A DNA stretch of 64,000 nt from Gp1-AA133 sp963850425 (GCA_963850425.1 CAWKLF010000002.1:1-64000), one strand, 5' to 3'; counted from the stretch's first letter, positions 27,045 through 35,615 are shown. A program made the numbers and translations. Notes: generated by a model from the sequence alone, not told the origin.

Positions 27045-28097
27045 GTGCGCATCGCAAATCTCTTGGTTGTTTTTGCAGTGATCAGCCTGAGTTCCATCGC
27101 AGTGGCGGACCAGGTAGTGCTCAAGAACGGCGATCGTTTCACCGGCACCATTGTGAACTCGGATGGAAAGAGTTTAGTAATAAAGACCCAGTTCGCCGGA
27201 GAGGTCGCCATCGATTGGGCGGCCGTCCAGCAAATTACATCAGATCAGCAACTCCACGTAGGATTGTCGAACGGGCAGACAGCGGTGGGACTGGTCACGA
27301 CCAGCGACGGCAAAATCGAAGTCGTCACCAAGACCCACGGCACTGTCGAAGTGCCCAGGGAGAACATCGCTGTCATTCGTAGCGACGGCGAGCAGGCAGC
27401 GTATGACAGATCCCTGAATCCCGGCTGGGCCGAAAACTGGGCCGGAGGCGCCAATCTGGGGTTCGCGCTCACGCGCGGTAACAGTCAATCCAAGAACTTG
27501 GCATTGGCGTTCAATGCCAATCGCAAGACCCTGCACGACAAGCTTGGCCTTTACGCCAATGCCGTTTACGCCTCCAACGATGCTCCCGGAGCGGCGCCAA
27601 GTACGACAGCCAACGCAGAACAGGGTGGGATCCGCTACGACCATGACTTAACGCCGCGGTTGTTTGGATTTGTCAACGCGGATTTCCAGGCCGATGCTCT
27701 GCAGACGCTCGATCTGCGGTCGGTGTTCGGTGGTGGACTGGGCTTTCATGCCATCAAGCGCGACGCCACCACGCTGGACTTTCTCGCAGGCGCCAACTAC
27801 ACGCATGAAAAATACACGGCGCTTTCGCGCAATTTTCCGGCCGCCACGCTAGGTGAAGAATTCATGCACAAGGTACATGCCAGCACAGTGCTGATGCAGA
27901 ACCTATACTTCTTTCCGAACCTGAGCGATACCGGTCAATATCGCGCTACGTTCAATCTTGGAACGGTGACCAAGCTCAATAAGTGGCTTGGATGGCAAAA
28001 TTCTTTTGGTGATATTTACGTCAGCAATCCGCCCGCTGGCAAGAAGCAGAACGACATCCTCTTTACGACAGGCTTAAACGTTTCTTTCACTCATTAG
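27045..28097 (+). CDS. DUF481 outer-membrane beta-barrel protein
   Basis: A 350-residue protein starting at a GTG after TGAGGAGG, with signal peptide VRIANLLVVFAVISLSSIAVA. Residues 22-100 contain a small beta module (VVLKNGDRFTGTIVNSDGKS, then VAIDWAAVQQITSD), followed by a DUF481 domain with alternating barrel strands (WAGGANLGFALTRGNSQSKN, TTLDFLAGANYTHEKYTAL) ending in an aromatic C-terminal strand (ILFTTGLNVSFTH). DUF481 proteins such as YdiY are outer-membrane barrels, some acid- or salt-inducible. The N-terminal module recurs in the gene at 30027. Confidence 0.8.
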   Translation: MRIANLLVVFAVISLSSIAVADQVVLKNGDRFTGTIVNSDGKSLVIKTQFAGEVAIDWAAVQQITSDQQLHVGLSNGQTAVGLVTTSDGKIEVVTKTHGTVEVPRENIAVIRSDGEQAAYDRSLNPGWAENWAGGANLGFALTRGNSQSKNLALAFNANRKTLHDKLGLYANAVYASNDAPGAAPSTTANAEQGGIRYDHDLTPRLFGFVNADFQADALQTLDLRSVFGGGLGFHAIKRDATTLDFLAGANYTHEKYTALSRNFPAATLGEEFMHKVHASTVLMQNLYFFPNLSDTGQYRATFNLGTVTKLNKWLGWQNSFGDIYVSNPPAGKKQNDILFTTGLNVSFTH

Positions 28098-28146
28098 AGC
28101 TAAGTGCGGCCGAGCGGCCGCGCTTTCTGGTTTGGAGGTCTGCGCC

Positions 28147-28890
28147 ATGAAAAAATATGTAGCCGAGTTCATAGGAACATTTACGTTGGTACTCTTCGGA
28201 TGCGGCACAGCGGTTGTGGCCGGCAAAAGCGTGGGGATTCTGGGCATCGCCTTCGCCTTTGGATTCGCACTGATCGCGATGGCCTATGGCATCGGCCCGA
28301 TTTCCGGGTGCCACATTAATCCAGCCGTCAGCTTGGGCGTCTATGTTGCGGGAAGAATGACGGCGAAGGATCTGATTGGGTACATCGTGTCCCAATTCCT
28401 GGGAGCGCTTGCCGGTGCGGGTGTCCTGTCTCTCATCGCAAACGGACTCCTGACAGGGTACAGCGTCGCAGCCAGCGGTCTGGGCCAGAATGGCTGGGGT
28501 CCAGGCTATCTTGCAGGGTATAGCCTTGGAGCGGCTGTCGTGTTCGAATTCGTCGCCACGTTATTATTCGTCGTTGTGATCCTCGGCGCTACACAGAAAG
28601 CCGCGCCCTCCCAGATGGCTGGTCTGGCCATCGGTATCACCTTGGTTGTGATCCATATCTTCGGCATCAACATCACGGGAGTCTCTGTGAACCCTGCACG
28701 GAGTCTTGGTCCGGCGTTGTTGGTCGGAGGGCAGGTGCTTTCTCAGGTGTGGCTATTTCTTGTAGTACCCAGTCTGAGTGGAGTGCTCGCGGGCGCTCTG
28801 TTTCGATTGGGCATTTTGTCTGCAGAGCAATGGCAGACAGCTTCGGGACAGAGTGGCAAAGTCTCGAGCCTTGCGAAAGTTGGTGTCTAG
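28147..28890 (+). CDS. Aquaporin Z-type MIP channel
   Basis: A 247-residue MIP protein with six TM segments and the two pore loops: CHINPAVSLGVYVAGRM (first NPA) and VSVNPARSLGPALLVGG (second NPA with Arg). Pattern and length match water-selective AqpZ more than GlpF, since the glycerol-facilitator acidic residue after the second NPA is absent. Transports water across the inner membrane during osmotic change. The ATG at 28147 follows TTTGGAGG. It lies in the same direction as mscL and DUF481, about 50 bases downstream of the latter. Confidence 0.88.
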   Translation: MKKYVAEFIGTFTLVLFGCGTAVVAGKSVGILGIAFAFGFALIAMAYGIGPISGCHINPAVSLGVYVAGRMTAKDLIGYIVSQFLGALAGAGVLSLIANGLLTGYSVAASGLGQNGWGPGYLAGYSLGAAVVFEFVATLLFVVVILGATQKAAPSQMAGLAIGITLVVIHIFGINITGVSVNPARSLGPALLVGGQVLSQVWLFLVVPSLSGVLAGALFRLGILSAEQWQTASGQSGKVSSLAKVGV

Positions 28891-28914
28891 AGTAAGGACT
28901 TCAAGGCGGACAGT

Positions 28915-29256
28915 ATGCATAAGAACAGACTGGTTTCAAGAATTCTGGTTGCGGTTCTGGCTTCGATGCTGGTTGCGGCCATCGCGCTGGCACAGTCTAC
29001 GTCCAGCAGCAGTTCCGGTGGCAAGAAGCCGAGCGCCGCAAAGGCGTCACAGGTCATCCCTGACAAGGATCTTGTGGATCTCAATACCGCCACTAAGGAG
29101 CAACTGTCCGTGCTGCCTGGAATCGGTGACGTCTATTCCCAGAAGATCATCGACAATCGCCCTTACAAGGGTAAGACAGACCTCGTCAGGAAAAAAGTTA
29201 TTCCTTCGGCCACGTACAAGAAGATTGCGAGCAAGGTGGTGGCGCGGCAGAAATAG
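28915..29256 (+). CDS. Secreted ComEA-like helix-hairpin-helix protein
   Basis: A 113-residue protein with a signal peptide (ILVAVLASMLVAAIALAQ), a Ser/Lys-rich linker and one helix-hairpin-helix domain (LVDLNTATKEQLSVLPGIGD, VYSQKIIDNRPYKGKTDLVR). ComEA-type HhH domains bind double-stranded DNA without sequence specificity, in the periplasm during DNA uptake. No membrane anchor is present beyond the signal peptide. The domain is nearly identical to that in the gene at 30865, so the two are recent paralogues. No other competence genes are in the window. Confidence 0.85.
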   Translation: MHKNRLVSRILVAVLASMLVAAIALAQSTSSSSSGGKKPSAAKASQVIPDKDLVDLNTATKEQLSVLPGIGDVYSQKIIDNRPYKGKTDLVRKKVIPSATYKKIASKVVARQK

Positions 29257-29345
29257 CCGAGGTGCCTGGTGCTGGCATTTTCGAGCAGCGACTGCCAGCA
29301 TCGCAGTGTCCTCTGAGTCTGCTCTGAACTTGAAAAGGAGGTCGT

Positions 29346-29756
29346 ATGAGTTTCTTGGACGAAGTGAAAAGCAAGGCGGCAGAGGCGCTCTCCGGTCAGA
29401 CTTCCGATCAGACATCGGGATTGCTCGGGGGAGTGCTGGAAATGGTCAAGAATCAGCCCGGGGGATTGCCTGGACTGGTCCAGACCTTTCACGACAAAGG
29501 TCTCGGTGGAATCGTGAATTCCTGGATCAGTACGGGCCAGAACCTGCCGATCTCGGCAGAACAGATCCAGGGAGTGCTCGGCAGTGACCAGGTGAAGCAA
29601 ATCGCCGCGCAAGTAGGCGTTTCCCCGGACGTGGCGAGTTCCAAACTGGCTGAGTTGCTCCCCACCATGATCGACAAACTGACACCGGACGGTAAACTTC
29701 CGGAAGGCGGCAATCTGCTCCAGCAGGCTCTCGGTTTCTTTAGTCGCCGCTCCTGA
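29346..29756 (+). CDS. YidB-family (DUF937) protein
   Basis: A 136-residue protein with the YidB signature: GGLPGLVQTFHDKGLGGIVN, SWISTGQNLPISAEQIQGVL, ASSKLAELLPTMIDKLTPDG. Length matches E. coli YidB. The role is unknown, although YidB-like genes often appear with stress and envelope genes. AAAAGGAGG precedes the ATG. No signal peptide. Confidence 0.88.
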   Translation: MSFLDEVKSKAAEALSGQTSDQTSGLLGGVLEMVKNQPGGLPGLVQTFHDKGLGGIVNSWISTGQNLPISAEQIQGVLGSDQVKQIAAQVGVSPDVASSKLAELLPTMIDKLTPDGKLPEGGNLLQQALGFFSRRS

Positions 29757-30026
29757 GCTCGCGTGTCGTAAGCGAGGCCGAGAAGCTGAATGGAGTTAAC
29801 CCATTAGGAGGGCGGCCGTGGCGCGGCCGATGCGTTAAAGGTACGACCAAACTATTGACTAGACACCGTCTGGACCAGGTGGTTGGCGCAGGGCCTACGT
29901 CGAGTTTTCAAACGAAAGGGAGCAAGCCGACACACTATGTGAACGTCATTGATGTGAACGACGTTCTTGACAGGATGCCGGCGGGCAGCCGTTAACCGGG
30001 TTCTGGAAGTCGCGAGGAGGATTACC
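29757..30026. other. Intergenic region
   Basis: Contains the palindromic tract cggccgtggcgcggccg near 29813. No gene. The next gene has a GAGGAGG site. Confidence 0.35.
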
Positions 30027-30803
30027 ATGCGAAGAATTTTCATGATTGGGCTAGCAGGATTGGTATTTGTATTGTTCTCCGGAAATTTGCGGGCTGACAC
30101 CTTGGTTATGAAAGACGGGAGCCGCGTTTCCGGCACGTTAGTGAGTGCAACCGCACAAGTGGTTGCCTTCAAAGACGCTCATGGCACTCTACATCGCTAC
30201 AAGAAAAGCCAGATAGCTGCTCTTGAATTCGGGAGCACGCAGAAGACAAACTCAGCAACCTCGACCACCGCTAGCAAGCTGGAGGTCGTCCCGTCGGGAA
30301 CCGAGCTTGACGTCAGGACCAATGAGGTCATTGATTCAAAGGTCGCGAAGGAGAACCAAACTTTCTCGGGGCAGATTGTGCAGGACGTCGTGGGAACTTC
30401 CGGAAAAGTGATTGTTCCCAAAGGGTCTCCTGCCGAGTTGGTCATTCGAAAGATTTCGGCCGGTGGCATGACCGGCAGTCCCGAGATGGTTCTGGACGTC
30501 CAGGCAATCACGGTCGCCAATCACCGTTATGTCGTCAGTACTGCGGATTTGGAAGAAAAAAGCGGCACGGGAATTGGCAAGAACAAGCGCACGGCTGAGA
30601 TGGTGGGGGGCGGTGCAGCCCTCGGTACCATACTCGGGGCGGTTGCCGGAGGTGGTAAGGGCGCAGCCATCGGAGCCCTTGCTGGCAGTGGGGCAGGCGC
30701 GGGGGCGCAAGTCCTGTTTAAGGGCAAGGAACTGCGTGTGCCAGCGGAAACAATTCTGACATTCAAGTTGGATCAGCCTGTCAGTTTGCAGGCTGGGCGC
30801 TAA
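30027..30803 (+). CDS. Secreted protein with SH3-like module and glycine-zipper segment
   Basis: A 258-residue protein with signal peptide MRRIFMIGLAGLVFVLFSGN. Residues 25-70 form a small beta module (LVMKDGSRVSGTLVSATAQV) like that in the DUF481 protein at 27045. A central beta-rich domain follows (SGTELDVRTNEVIDSKVAKE, FSGQIVQDVVGTSGKVIVPK). The C-terminal region has a glycine-zipper segment (GAVAGGGKGAAIGALAGSGA), typical of proteins that insert into or line membranes. Probably periplasmic or outer-membrane associated. Function unknown. Confidence 0.75.
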   Translation: MRRIFMIGLAGLVFVLFSGNLRADTLVMKDGSRVSGTLVSATAQVVAFKDAHGTLHRYKKSQIAALEFGSTQKTNSATSTTASKLEVVPSGTELDVRTNEVIDSKVAKENQTFSGQIVQDVVGTSGKVIVPKGSPAELVIRKISAGGMTGSPEMVLDVQAITVANHRYVVSTADLEEKSGTGIGKNKRTAEMVGGGAALGTILGAVAGGGKGAAIGALAGSGAGAGAQVLFKGKELRVPAETILTFKLDQPVSLQAGR

Positions 30804-30864
30804 CGCCACCACGCTGCGGAGCGTTCGTAGACATCCGAAATGGCTGGCGCAAATAACTGGAGAA

Positions 30865-31587
30865 ATGAAAATGAAGCGTCATTTTCTGATCGTCGCTTTC
30901 ATTGCATTCTGTTCGATATTGATGCTGGCTAATGAAGCAATCGCACAGTCAAGTCCAGTACTAGCCAGCAAGCGAGCAACTTCACAGACCCCGAAAACCC
31001 ATGCCAACAGGGAACCAGTCGATCTCAACTCGGCAACCAAGGAACAACTTTCCGCACTGCCGGGTATCGGCGATGCCTACTCGCAGAAGATTATTGATAA
31101 TCGACCGTACAAGACCAAAACAGATCTTTTCAAGAAGAAGGTATTACCACAGGCCGCGTACAAGAAAATCGCAACGCTGGTGATTGCCAGGCAGAAGCCG
31201 GCGACCACAAGTCCGTCGAAATCGAGTTCCGCAGCCGCACAACCCGCCCCGCTCCCACCCGCCCCCAAGGAGAAACCGACTCCTCCTTCGAAGTCGATTG
31301 TGCTCACGGGAAACCCTATGGGTGGCGTTCGATTCGAGCACGCTAAGCATTCCTTTGCTTGCGATACGTGTCATCATCCTCCCCGTGAACCGAAGCCAGA
31401 TGGCGCACCCCAGCAGGCTTGTACCTCCTGCCACACCAAGCCACTTCAAGCTGGGATAAAGACGGGGAAGCAAGGAGCATTTCACAATCCCACTGCGACG
31501 GCGGGCATATGTATCGACTGCCACAAGAAATCGGGCGGTGAGGCGCCGACAAAATGTCTGCAGTGTCACAAGAAGGAGAACGCATGA
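30865..31587 (+). CDS. Helix-hairpin-helix domain fused to a tetraheme cytochrome c
   Basis: A 240-residue exported protein. The signal peptide (HFLIVAFIAFCSILMLANEA) is followed by a ComEA-like HhH domain at about 50-112 (VDLNSATKEQLSALPGIGDA, YSQKIIDNRPYKTKTDLFKK), a Pro/Ser-rich linker at 113-155, and a cytochrome c3/c7-like domain at 160-240 with four CxxCH heme motifs: CDTCH, CTSCH, CIDCH and CLQCH. Extra His (FEHAKHSF, GAFHN) could be distal ligands. The HhH part predicts DNA binding and the heme part electron transfer, both in the periplasm or outside. The paralogue at 28915 lacks the cytochrome. Confidence 0.88.
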   Translation: MKMKRHFLIVAFIAFCSILMLANEAIAQSSPVLASKRATSQTPKTHANREPVDLNSATKEQLSALPGIGDAYSQKIIDNRPYKTKTDLFKKKVLPQAAYKKIATLVIARQKPATTSPSKSSSAAAQPAPLPPAPKEKPTPPSKSIVLTGNPMGGVRFEHAKHSFACDTCHHPPREPKPDGAPQQACTSCHTKPLQAGIKTGKQGAFHNPTATAGICIDCHKKSGGEAPTKCLQCHKKENA

Positions 31588-31767
31588 ACTAGTTCGGGGC
31601 TAAATGATGAGTACGCGTGGATATTCGTCGTCTGCAACCCAGATTGCCCCCCCCGCTATCAGAACGAATACGAGAAGCACGAATGCGGAGGTGCAGAGCT
31701 TGTGTTGTGTGAAAGGCTACTCCTTCCCTAGCATTGGGTCCGATGGCGTGGATGTCGGAGGGTTAAC
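31588..31767. other. Intergenic region
   Basis: No gene or repeat recognised. Ends with the CGGAGGG site of the protease gene. Confidence 0.35.
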
Positions 31768-33273
31768 ATGACGTTACCGATGAATTGGTTTGTTGTCAGG
31801 TTCGCGATACTGACCGCTGCAATATTGTCGCCCATATCGGTATATCGAGGTCTGGCGCAGATAGATGTTCCAAAGTTGCCAAACCCCGGGAGCACAAGCA
31901 TAAGTCGCGAACAGCAACAACAGCTTGGATTTCAGGCTGCGTCGGAGGTCTATAAGCAGATGCCAGTGCTAGCGGATGGCAGCTCAGAAACACAGTACAT
32001 TCGCCAAGTCGGAAAACGGCTGCTAGCAACCATTCCGCCGGAACATTCCTGGCCTTTCGAATTCCACGTTGTCGCGCAGAAAGAGATCAATGCCTTTGCA
32101 CTTCCCGGCGGCGAAATGTTCGTAAACGTGGGTACGATTACGGCCGCGGCGACTGAGGCCCAACTGGCGGGTGTGATGGCGCATGAGATGTCGCACGTCT
32201 ACATGCAACACTCGGCCAAGCAGATGGAGAAAGCCCAACTCACACAGGGCCTGGCAGGCTTAGCTGGCGCGATTCTTGGAAACAAAGGTGGGACATGGGG
32301 GAAACTGGGACAAGTTGGAGCTCAGGTCGGCGCCGGCATGGTCATGCTTAAGTACTCACGAGGCGACGAGGCCCAAGCTGATGAGGTCGGTGCCATGATC
32401 CTTCATCGAGCGGGATACAACCCACAGGCAATGGCCGACTTCTTCAAGACACTCGAGACGCAAGGGGGATCGGGTCCTCAGTTCTTGAGTGATCACCCAA
32501 ATCCAGGAAACCGAGAAGTGGCTATACAAAAGGAGATCCAGGGATGGCCAACGGGTAAGTACCAGACCGACAGTTCGGCTTTCACGCAGGCGCGGCAGCA
32601 CGCCAATGGGATAAGAACCTACACGGCGGAGGAAATTGCCCAAGGCGCAAAAACCGGCCAGTGGCCTGCTCTGAACAAGGGTAACGGCGCTGTTCTTAAC
32701 GTGCCCGCAGGTATGGCCCCTCCCGAGACAGCTTCTGCGAATTCCAGTGCTACGAAAGTGAACCCGGTTTCTTGGAACGATGTGATGCCAAGTTCCAGGC
32801 TCGTAGCCGCCGATCTCGGCCCGATAAAAATCGTTCGGCCAGAGAACTGGAGCGTGATTTCTCCACAACAGCAAGGCCAAACACTCACCATCGCCCCACG
32901 TGCAGGCCTGGCTAGCAACGGTCTTGGCTATGGAGTCGTGATTAATGGTGTGTCTTCCCAGGGAAAGACGGCAGACATCGATCAGATGACTGCTGAGATT
33001 GTGCGTAGTCTTCAAAGTGGCGGGGGTGACCTCCAACCTGTCGGCAAAACCAGCACGATTAAGGTCGCCAGTGTTCGCGGGCGATCGGTGAATATGCAAT
33101 CAACCTCACCGTTCCCGGATGCGAAGGGACAGCCGCAGAAGGAAAGAGATCGGCTGGTTACGATCCCGCGACCGGATGGGTCGGTGATCTTTCTGGTGTT
33201 TGTAGCCCCAGAGTCTGAGTACGCACGGCTAAGCCCGACGTTCGACAAAATGCTGAAGAGCGTGCGGTTCTAG
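31768..33273 (+). CDS. M48-family zinc metalloprotease, secreted
   Basis: A 501-residue protein with a signal peptide (FAILTAAILSPISVYRGLAQ). The M48 catalytic core at about residues 85-240 has the zinc site HEMSHVYMQH (HExxH) and a downstream glutamate in YSRGDEAQADEVGAMIL, followed by FLSDHPNPGNREVAI. The C-terminal half (350-500) is a separate beta-rich domain (IKIVRPENWSVISPQQQGQT) of unknown role. Family members such as BepA and LoiP are periplasmic quality-control proteases for outer-membrane proteins. It is the last gene of the stress cargo. Confidence 0.85.
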   Translation: MTLPMNWFVVRFAILTAAILSPISVYRGLAQIDVPKLPNPGSTSISREQQQQLGFQAASEVYKQMPVLADGSSETQYIRQVGKRLLATIPPEHSWPFEFHVVAQKEINAFALPGGEMFVNVGTITAAATEAQLAGVMAHEMSHVYMQHSAKQMEKAQLTQGLAGLAGAILGNKGGTWGKLGQVGAQVGAGMVMLKYSRGDEAQADEVGAMILHRAGYNPQAMADFFKTLETQGGSGPQFLSDHPNPGNREVAIQKEIQGWPTGKYQTDSSAFTQARQHANGIRTYTAEEIAQGAKTGQWPALNKGNGAVLNVPAGMAPPETASANSSATKVNPVSWNDVMPSSRLVAADLGPIKIVRPENWSVISPQQQGQTLTIAPRAGLASNGLGYGVVINGVSSQGKTADIDQMTAEIVRSLQSGGGDLQPVGKTSTIKVASVRGRSVNMQSTSPFPDAKGQPQKERDRLVTIPRPDGSVIFLVFVAPESEYARLSPTFDKMLKSVRF

Positions 33274-33336
33274 CCAAAATACAGGTGGGGTGAAGAAGGC
33301 TGCTCAACGCAATACATGACAAGTCGCAAGGACTCG

Positions 33337-33498
33337 ATGCCGCGTGTTCTTGTTATTGATGACAACGAGGACATTCTTGGATTTCTGCATGAAATACTGA
33401 GCAATTCTGGCTACCACAGCTTGAGGCAGGCTTACACGCTACCGACAGGGAACTTCTCTGGCGGAAGTTGTGGGGTAGGTTGCGCCATAGGTCACTGA
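33337..33498 (+). pseudogene. Response-regulator receiver fragment
   Basis: Begins MPRVLVIDDNEDILGFLHEI, then LSNSGYH, the first quarter of a receiver domain with its acidic pair. It then changes to unrelated residues and stops. The phospho-acceptor region is missing, so it is a truncated relic. Confidence 0.7.
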
Positions 33499-33606
33499 CT
33501 TCGGGGAAATTACTTACAATACGCTAACGACGTTGGCCTGTGCTAGCGGAGGTACTCGGAAAGGGTCGATTGCCCTATCTGGAACCTCAGGTCCAGGATG
33601 ATTGAA

Positions 33607-33906
33607 TCACACGAGCAGCAAGTCCGTCCTTCCGCGCTCTGCTTCTTTCCTGGGTTGGGTGAACGTGTCGCCTAGCCGGATGTTGTCGGCATCCTCGCCT
33701 TTAATGAGCATGTCGGACTTGCAGACAGCCCACGCCTCGTCGTTCCAGTCTTGCCCAAACAGGCTGAGTGTCTGATGACTATGCTGAACGCTGATGTGGC
33801 GTAGACACTGCAGAAGTGGGAATACTGGTCTAGGGGCTCTCCCCGGAGTAAACAGATTCGAAGGCGCATCAGCGTTCCCCGTCACGTGCCGAGCCTGTTG
33901 CACCAA
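33607..33906 (-). pseudogene. HsdM (type I restriction-modification methylase) fragment
   Basis: Residues 45-82 of this frame read LSLFGQDWNDEAWAVCKSDM, then LIKGEDADNIRLGDTF. This is a characteristic segment of HsdM N6-adenine methylases. Nothing recognisable of the catalytic NPPF motif, HsdS or HsdR is nearby. It is a remnant of a restriction system lost from the island. The segment directly upstream has a different composition and is probably unrelated. Confidence 0.65.
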
Positions 33907-33921
33907 ACTGTGACCAAGGTA

Positions 33922-34021
33922 TTGCCCACAATCACCTGTTTGTGGGCAACAGGATGACGGAGTTTGCGATCTCGCAGATTCAGCAGTTTGCGGCTGTGTT
34001 TAGCGACGGGTTTGTGGGCAA
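33922..34021. repeat. Inverted repeat plus third half-site
   Basis: ttgcccacaa (33922-33931) faces ttgtgggcaa (33940-33949) across 8 bases. The same ttgtgggcaa recurs at 34012-34021. It could be an operator or a hairpin upstream of the small gene at 34146. Function is not shown. Confidence 0.45.
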
Positions 34022-34145
34022 GTTTGCATCGTCCGTTTCCACACCTGCCGCGTTGCCGACGTTTCATCCGCGCACCAAAACAGATAACTCGTTCCCGTGT
34101 TGAATCGGCCTATGATCCCTAGGACGGTCGGGAGGAGCTACGCTC

Positions 34146-34331
34146 ATGGCAGAGAATCAAGTAGTACTTTACTTCGAGAAGCCCGAGGATGCTTTGCTTT
34201 TCACTCTGGCCGCCAGTTCGGTAATGTCAGCAGAAGGGTCGCTCCACAGCAGCAAGGCAGCGGTCAGGGTTGCACAGGAAATTTGCAAAGTCAGTCGAAT
34301 CACTACTGAGGGCGCCCTCAACGTCGCATGA
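34146..34331 (+). CDS. Small protein upstream of CHASE3 gene
   Basis: A 61-residue protein (MAENQVVLYFEKPEDALLFT, then LAASSVMSAEGSLHSSKAAV). The ATG follows GGGAGGAGC. The regular alternation resembles a small alpha/beta fold. No family is recognised. It lies 16 bases upstream of the CHASE3 gene and is probably co-transcribed with it. Confidence 0.6.
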   Translation: MAENQVVLYFEKPEDALLFTLAASSVMSAEGSLHSSKAAVRVAQEICKVSRITTEGALNVA

Positions 34332-34347
34332 AGAACGGTAAAATTCG

Positions 34348-35247
34348 ATGATTCGAAAAGCTGCGCTGAAAATAGGAGTCCCCGCGCTTCTCGCTTTCAT
34401 TGCGTGGAATGCCTATCTCGCCGTCACCCATCTAAAGCCTGTCGAGAAATCTGCGGCGCTCACACTTGAAAGTTCCGCGATCCAAGCGGAACTGTCCGGC
34501 GTCTTGAAAGATGTCACCGATATGGAAGCCGGCCAGCGCGGATACCTGCTAACCGGGAACGCAGCTTACTTGCAGCCTTACGCTGAAGCGAAGGACAGGA
34601 TCGAAATGGATTTTGCCAATCTCAGCGCAGGGCTCTCGAATCGGACGCAGCGCGAACGATCACTGGAGTCGCAGTTGGAGTCCTTGGCTACATCCAAGCA
34701 GGCTGAGATGGAACGCTCTATCAGTTTGCGGCAACAAGGGTATCGCCGTCGCTCATTCAAGCTAGTCGATACGGACGAAGGCAAGGGCTACATGGATGAG
34801 ATTCGGCGAATCGCGTCTTCGTTGTCTTCAAACGAGAGCAGCAATTTCACGAGATTGGACAGAGAGAGGACTGCCGCACTGAAGAGAGCATTCTCTGCAA
34901 CCATTATTTCGAATTCCGTCCTGCTGGCCCTAGCACTATGTGCATTTGGGCTAATCCGGCAGCACGGACGACTGCTCGGAGAAGAAGCCGCCCAGAGCAG
35001 GAATGAGCTAGCCGGGCGGAATTTGCAGTTAGAAAGATTGACCGCTGCCCTTTCCGGGCAAGCGCGTTCTAACATGGTTGCTATCAATATGAACTCCCGC
35101 TTGCTGCTTGAGAACTACGGAGGATTTCTGCCTCGACAAGGGCACGCATATGCTGAACAGATGAAAGAAGCAGCGGCAGAAATGGAACGACTCCGACAAG
35201 ATTTGGTTGGCAGCCCATCATCAAACGGTGACGGAAGAGCAGCTTAG
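34348..35247 (+). CDS. CHASE3-domain membrane protein with degenerate kinase-dimerisation helix
   Basis: A 299-residue protein. TM1 at about 8-28 is followed by a periplasmic CHASE3 domain with the signature VLKDVTDMEAGQRGYLLTGN, then TM2 near 190-210 (SNSVLLALALCAFGLI). A C-terminal helix pair resembles a HisKA dimerisation domain (MNSRLLLENYGGFLPRQGHA, YAEQMKEAAAEMERLRQDLV), but the usual SHDLR phospho-acceptor motif is replaced by SGQARS, with no histidine. No HATPase domain follows. It looks like a sensor that has lost its kinase, either a regulator acting by contact or a relic. Confidence 0.78.
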   Translation: MIRKAALKIGVPALLAFIAWNAYLAVTHLKPVEKSAALTLESSAIQAELSGVLKDVTDMEAGQRGYLLTGNAAYLQPYAEAKDRIEMDFANLSAGLSNRTQRERSLESQLESLATSKQAEMERSISLRQQGYRRRSFKLVDTDEGKGYMDEIRRIASSLSSNESSNFTRLDRERTAALKRAFSATIISNSVLLALALCAFGLIRQHGRLLGEEAAQSRNELAGRNLQLERLTAALSGQARSNMVAINMNSRLLLENYGGFLPRQGHAYAEQMKEAAAEMERLRQDLVGSPSSNGDGRAA

Positions 35248-35401
35248 CAAGCATTGTCGAGGGCGATGGCTGACGACGAATATTTCTTCCCCGGCTGAAA
35301 GAGCCGCCCCGATCATCCCCATCCTCAAGCAAGCCAAAGCCGAGTTGTGGCCAGCTAATCTGCTCGTGGTGTTTCTGCGCGTGGAACTTTACAACCGAGA
35401 G

Positions 35402-35615
35402 GTGGCAGATCAATCTAAATTCTTTTCCCGGCTTGGCGAAAGGGTTAGAGAGGTCCGGAAAGGCCGGGGATTGAGGCCGGGGATTGAGCCAGGAAGACAT
35501 GATCTCCGTCGGCTTCTCTGCCAGGCACTGGCAGCAAATCGAGGCCGGGAGATCGATCACTGTCACTGCTCTTCTCAGAATTTGCGAAGCATTCCATGCG
35601 CCCGTTGGTCGCTAG
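35402..35615 (+). pseudogene. XRE-family HTH regulator broken by a 13-bp tandem duplication
   Basis: From a GTG at 35402 the frame reads FFSRLGERVREVRKGRG. The unit aggccggggattg is then duplicated at 35461-35473 and 35474-35486. After the duplication the expected XRE helix-turn-helix continues in the shifted frame: LSQEDMISVGFSARHWQQIE, AGRSITVTALLRICEAFHAP, ending at 35615. With a single copy of the unit the protein would be an intact regulator of about 67 residues. Confidence 0.75.
35461..35486. repeat. 13-bp perfect tandem duplication
   Basis: Two adjacent copies of aggccggggattg. The duplication is not a multiple of three and breaks the XRE gene. Confidence 0.9.

Noticed and set aside
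28915..31587. Competence (DNA uptake) locus
   Set aside because: Only ComEA-like domains are present. No comEC, comF or pilus gene is in the window.
33607..33906. Working type I restriction-modification system
   Set aside because: Only one HsdM segment is recognisable. There is no catalytic motif, HsdS or HsdR.
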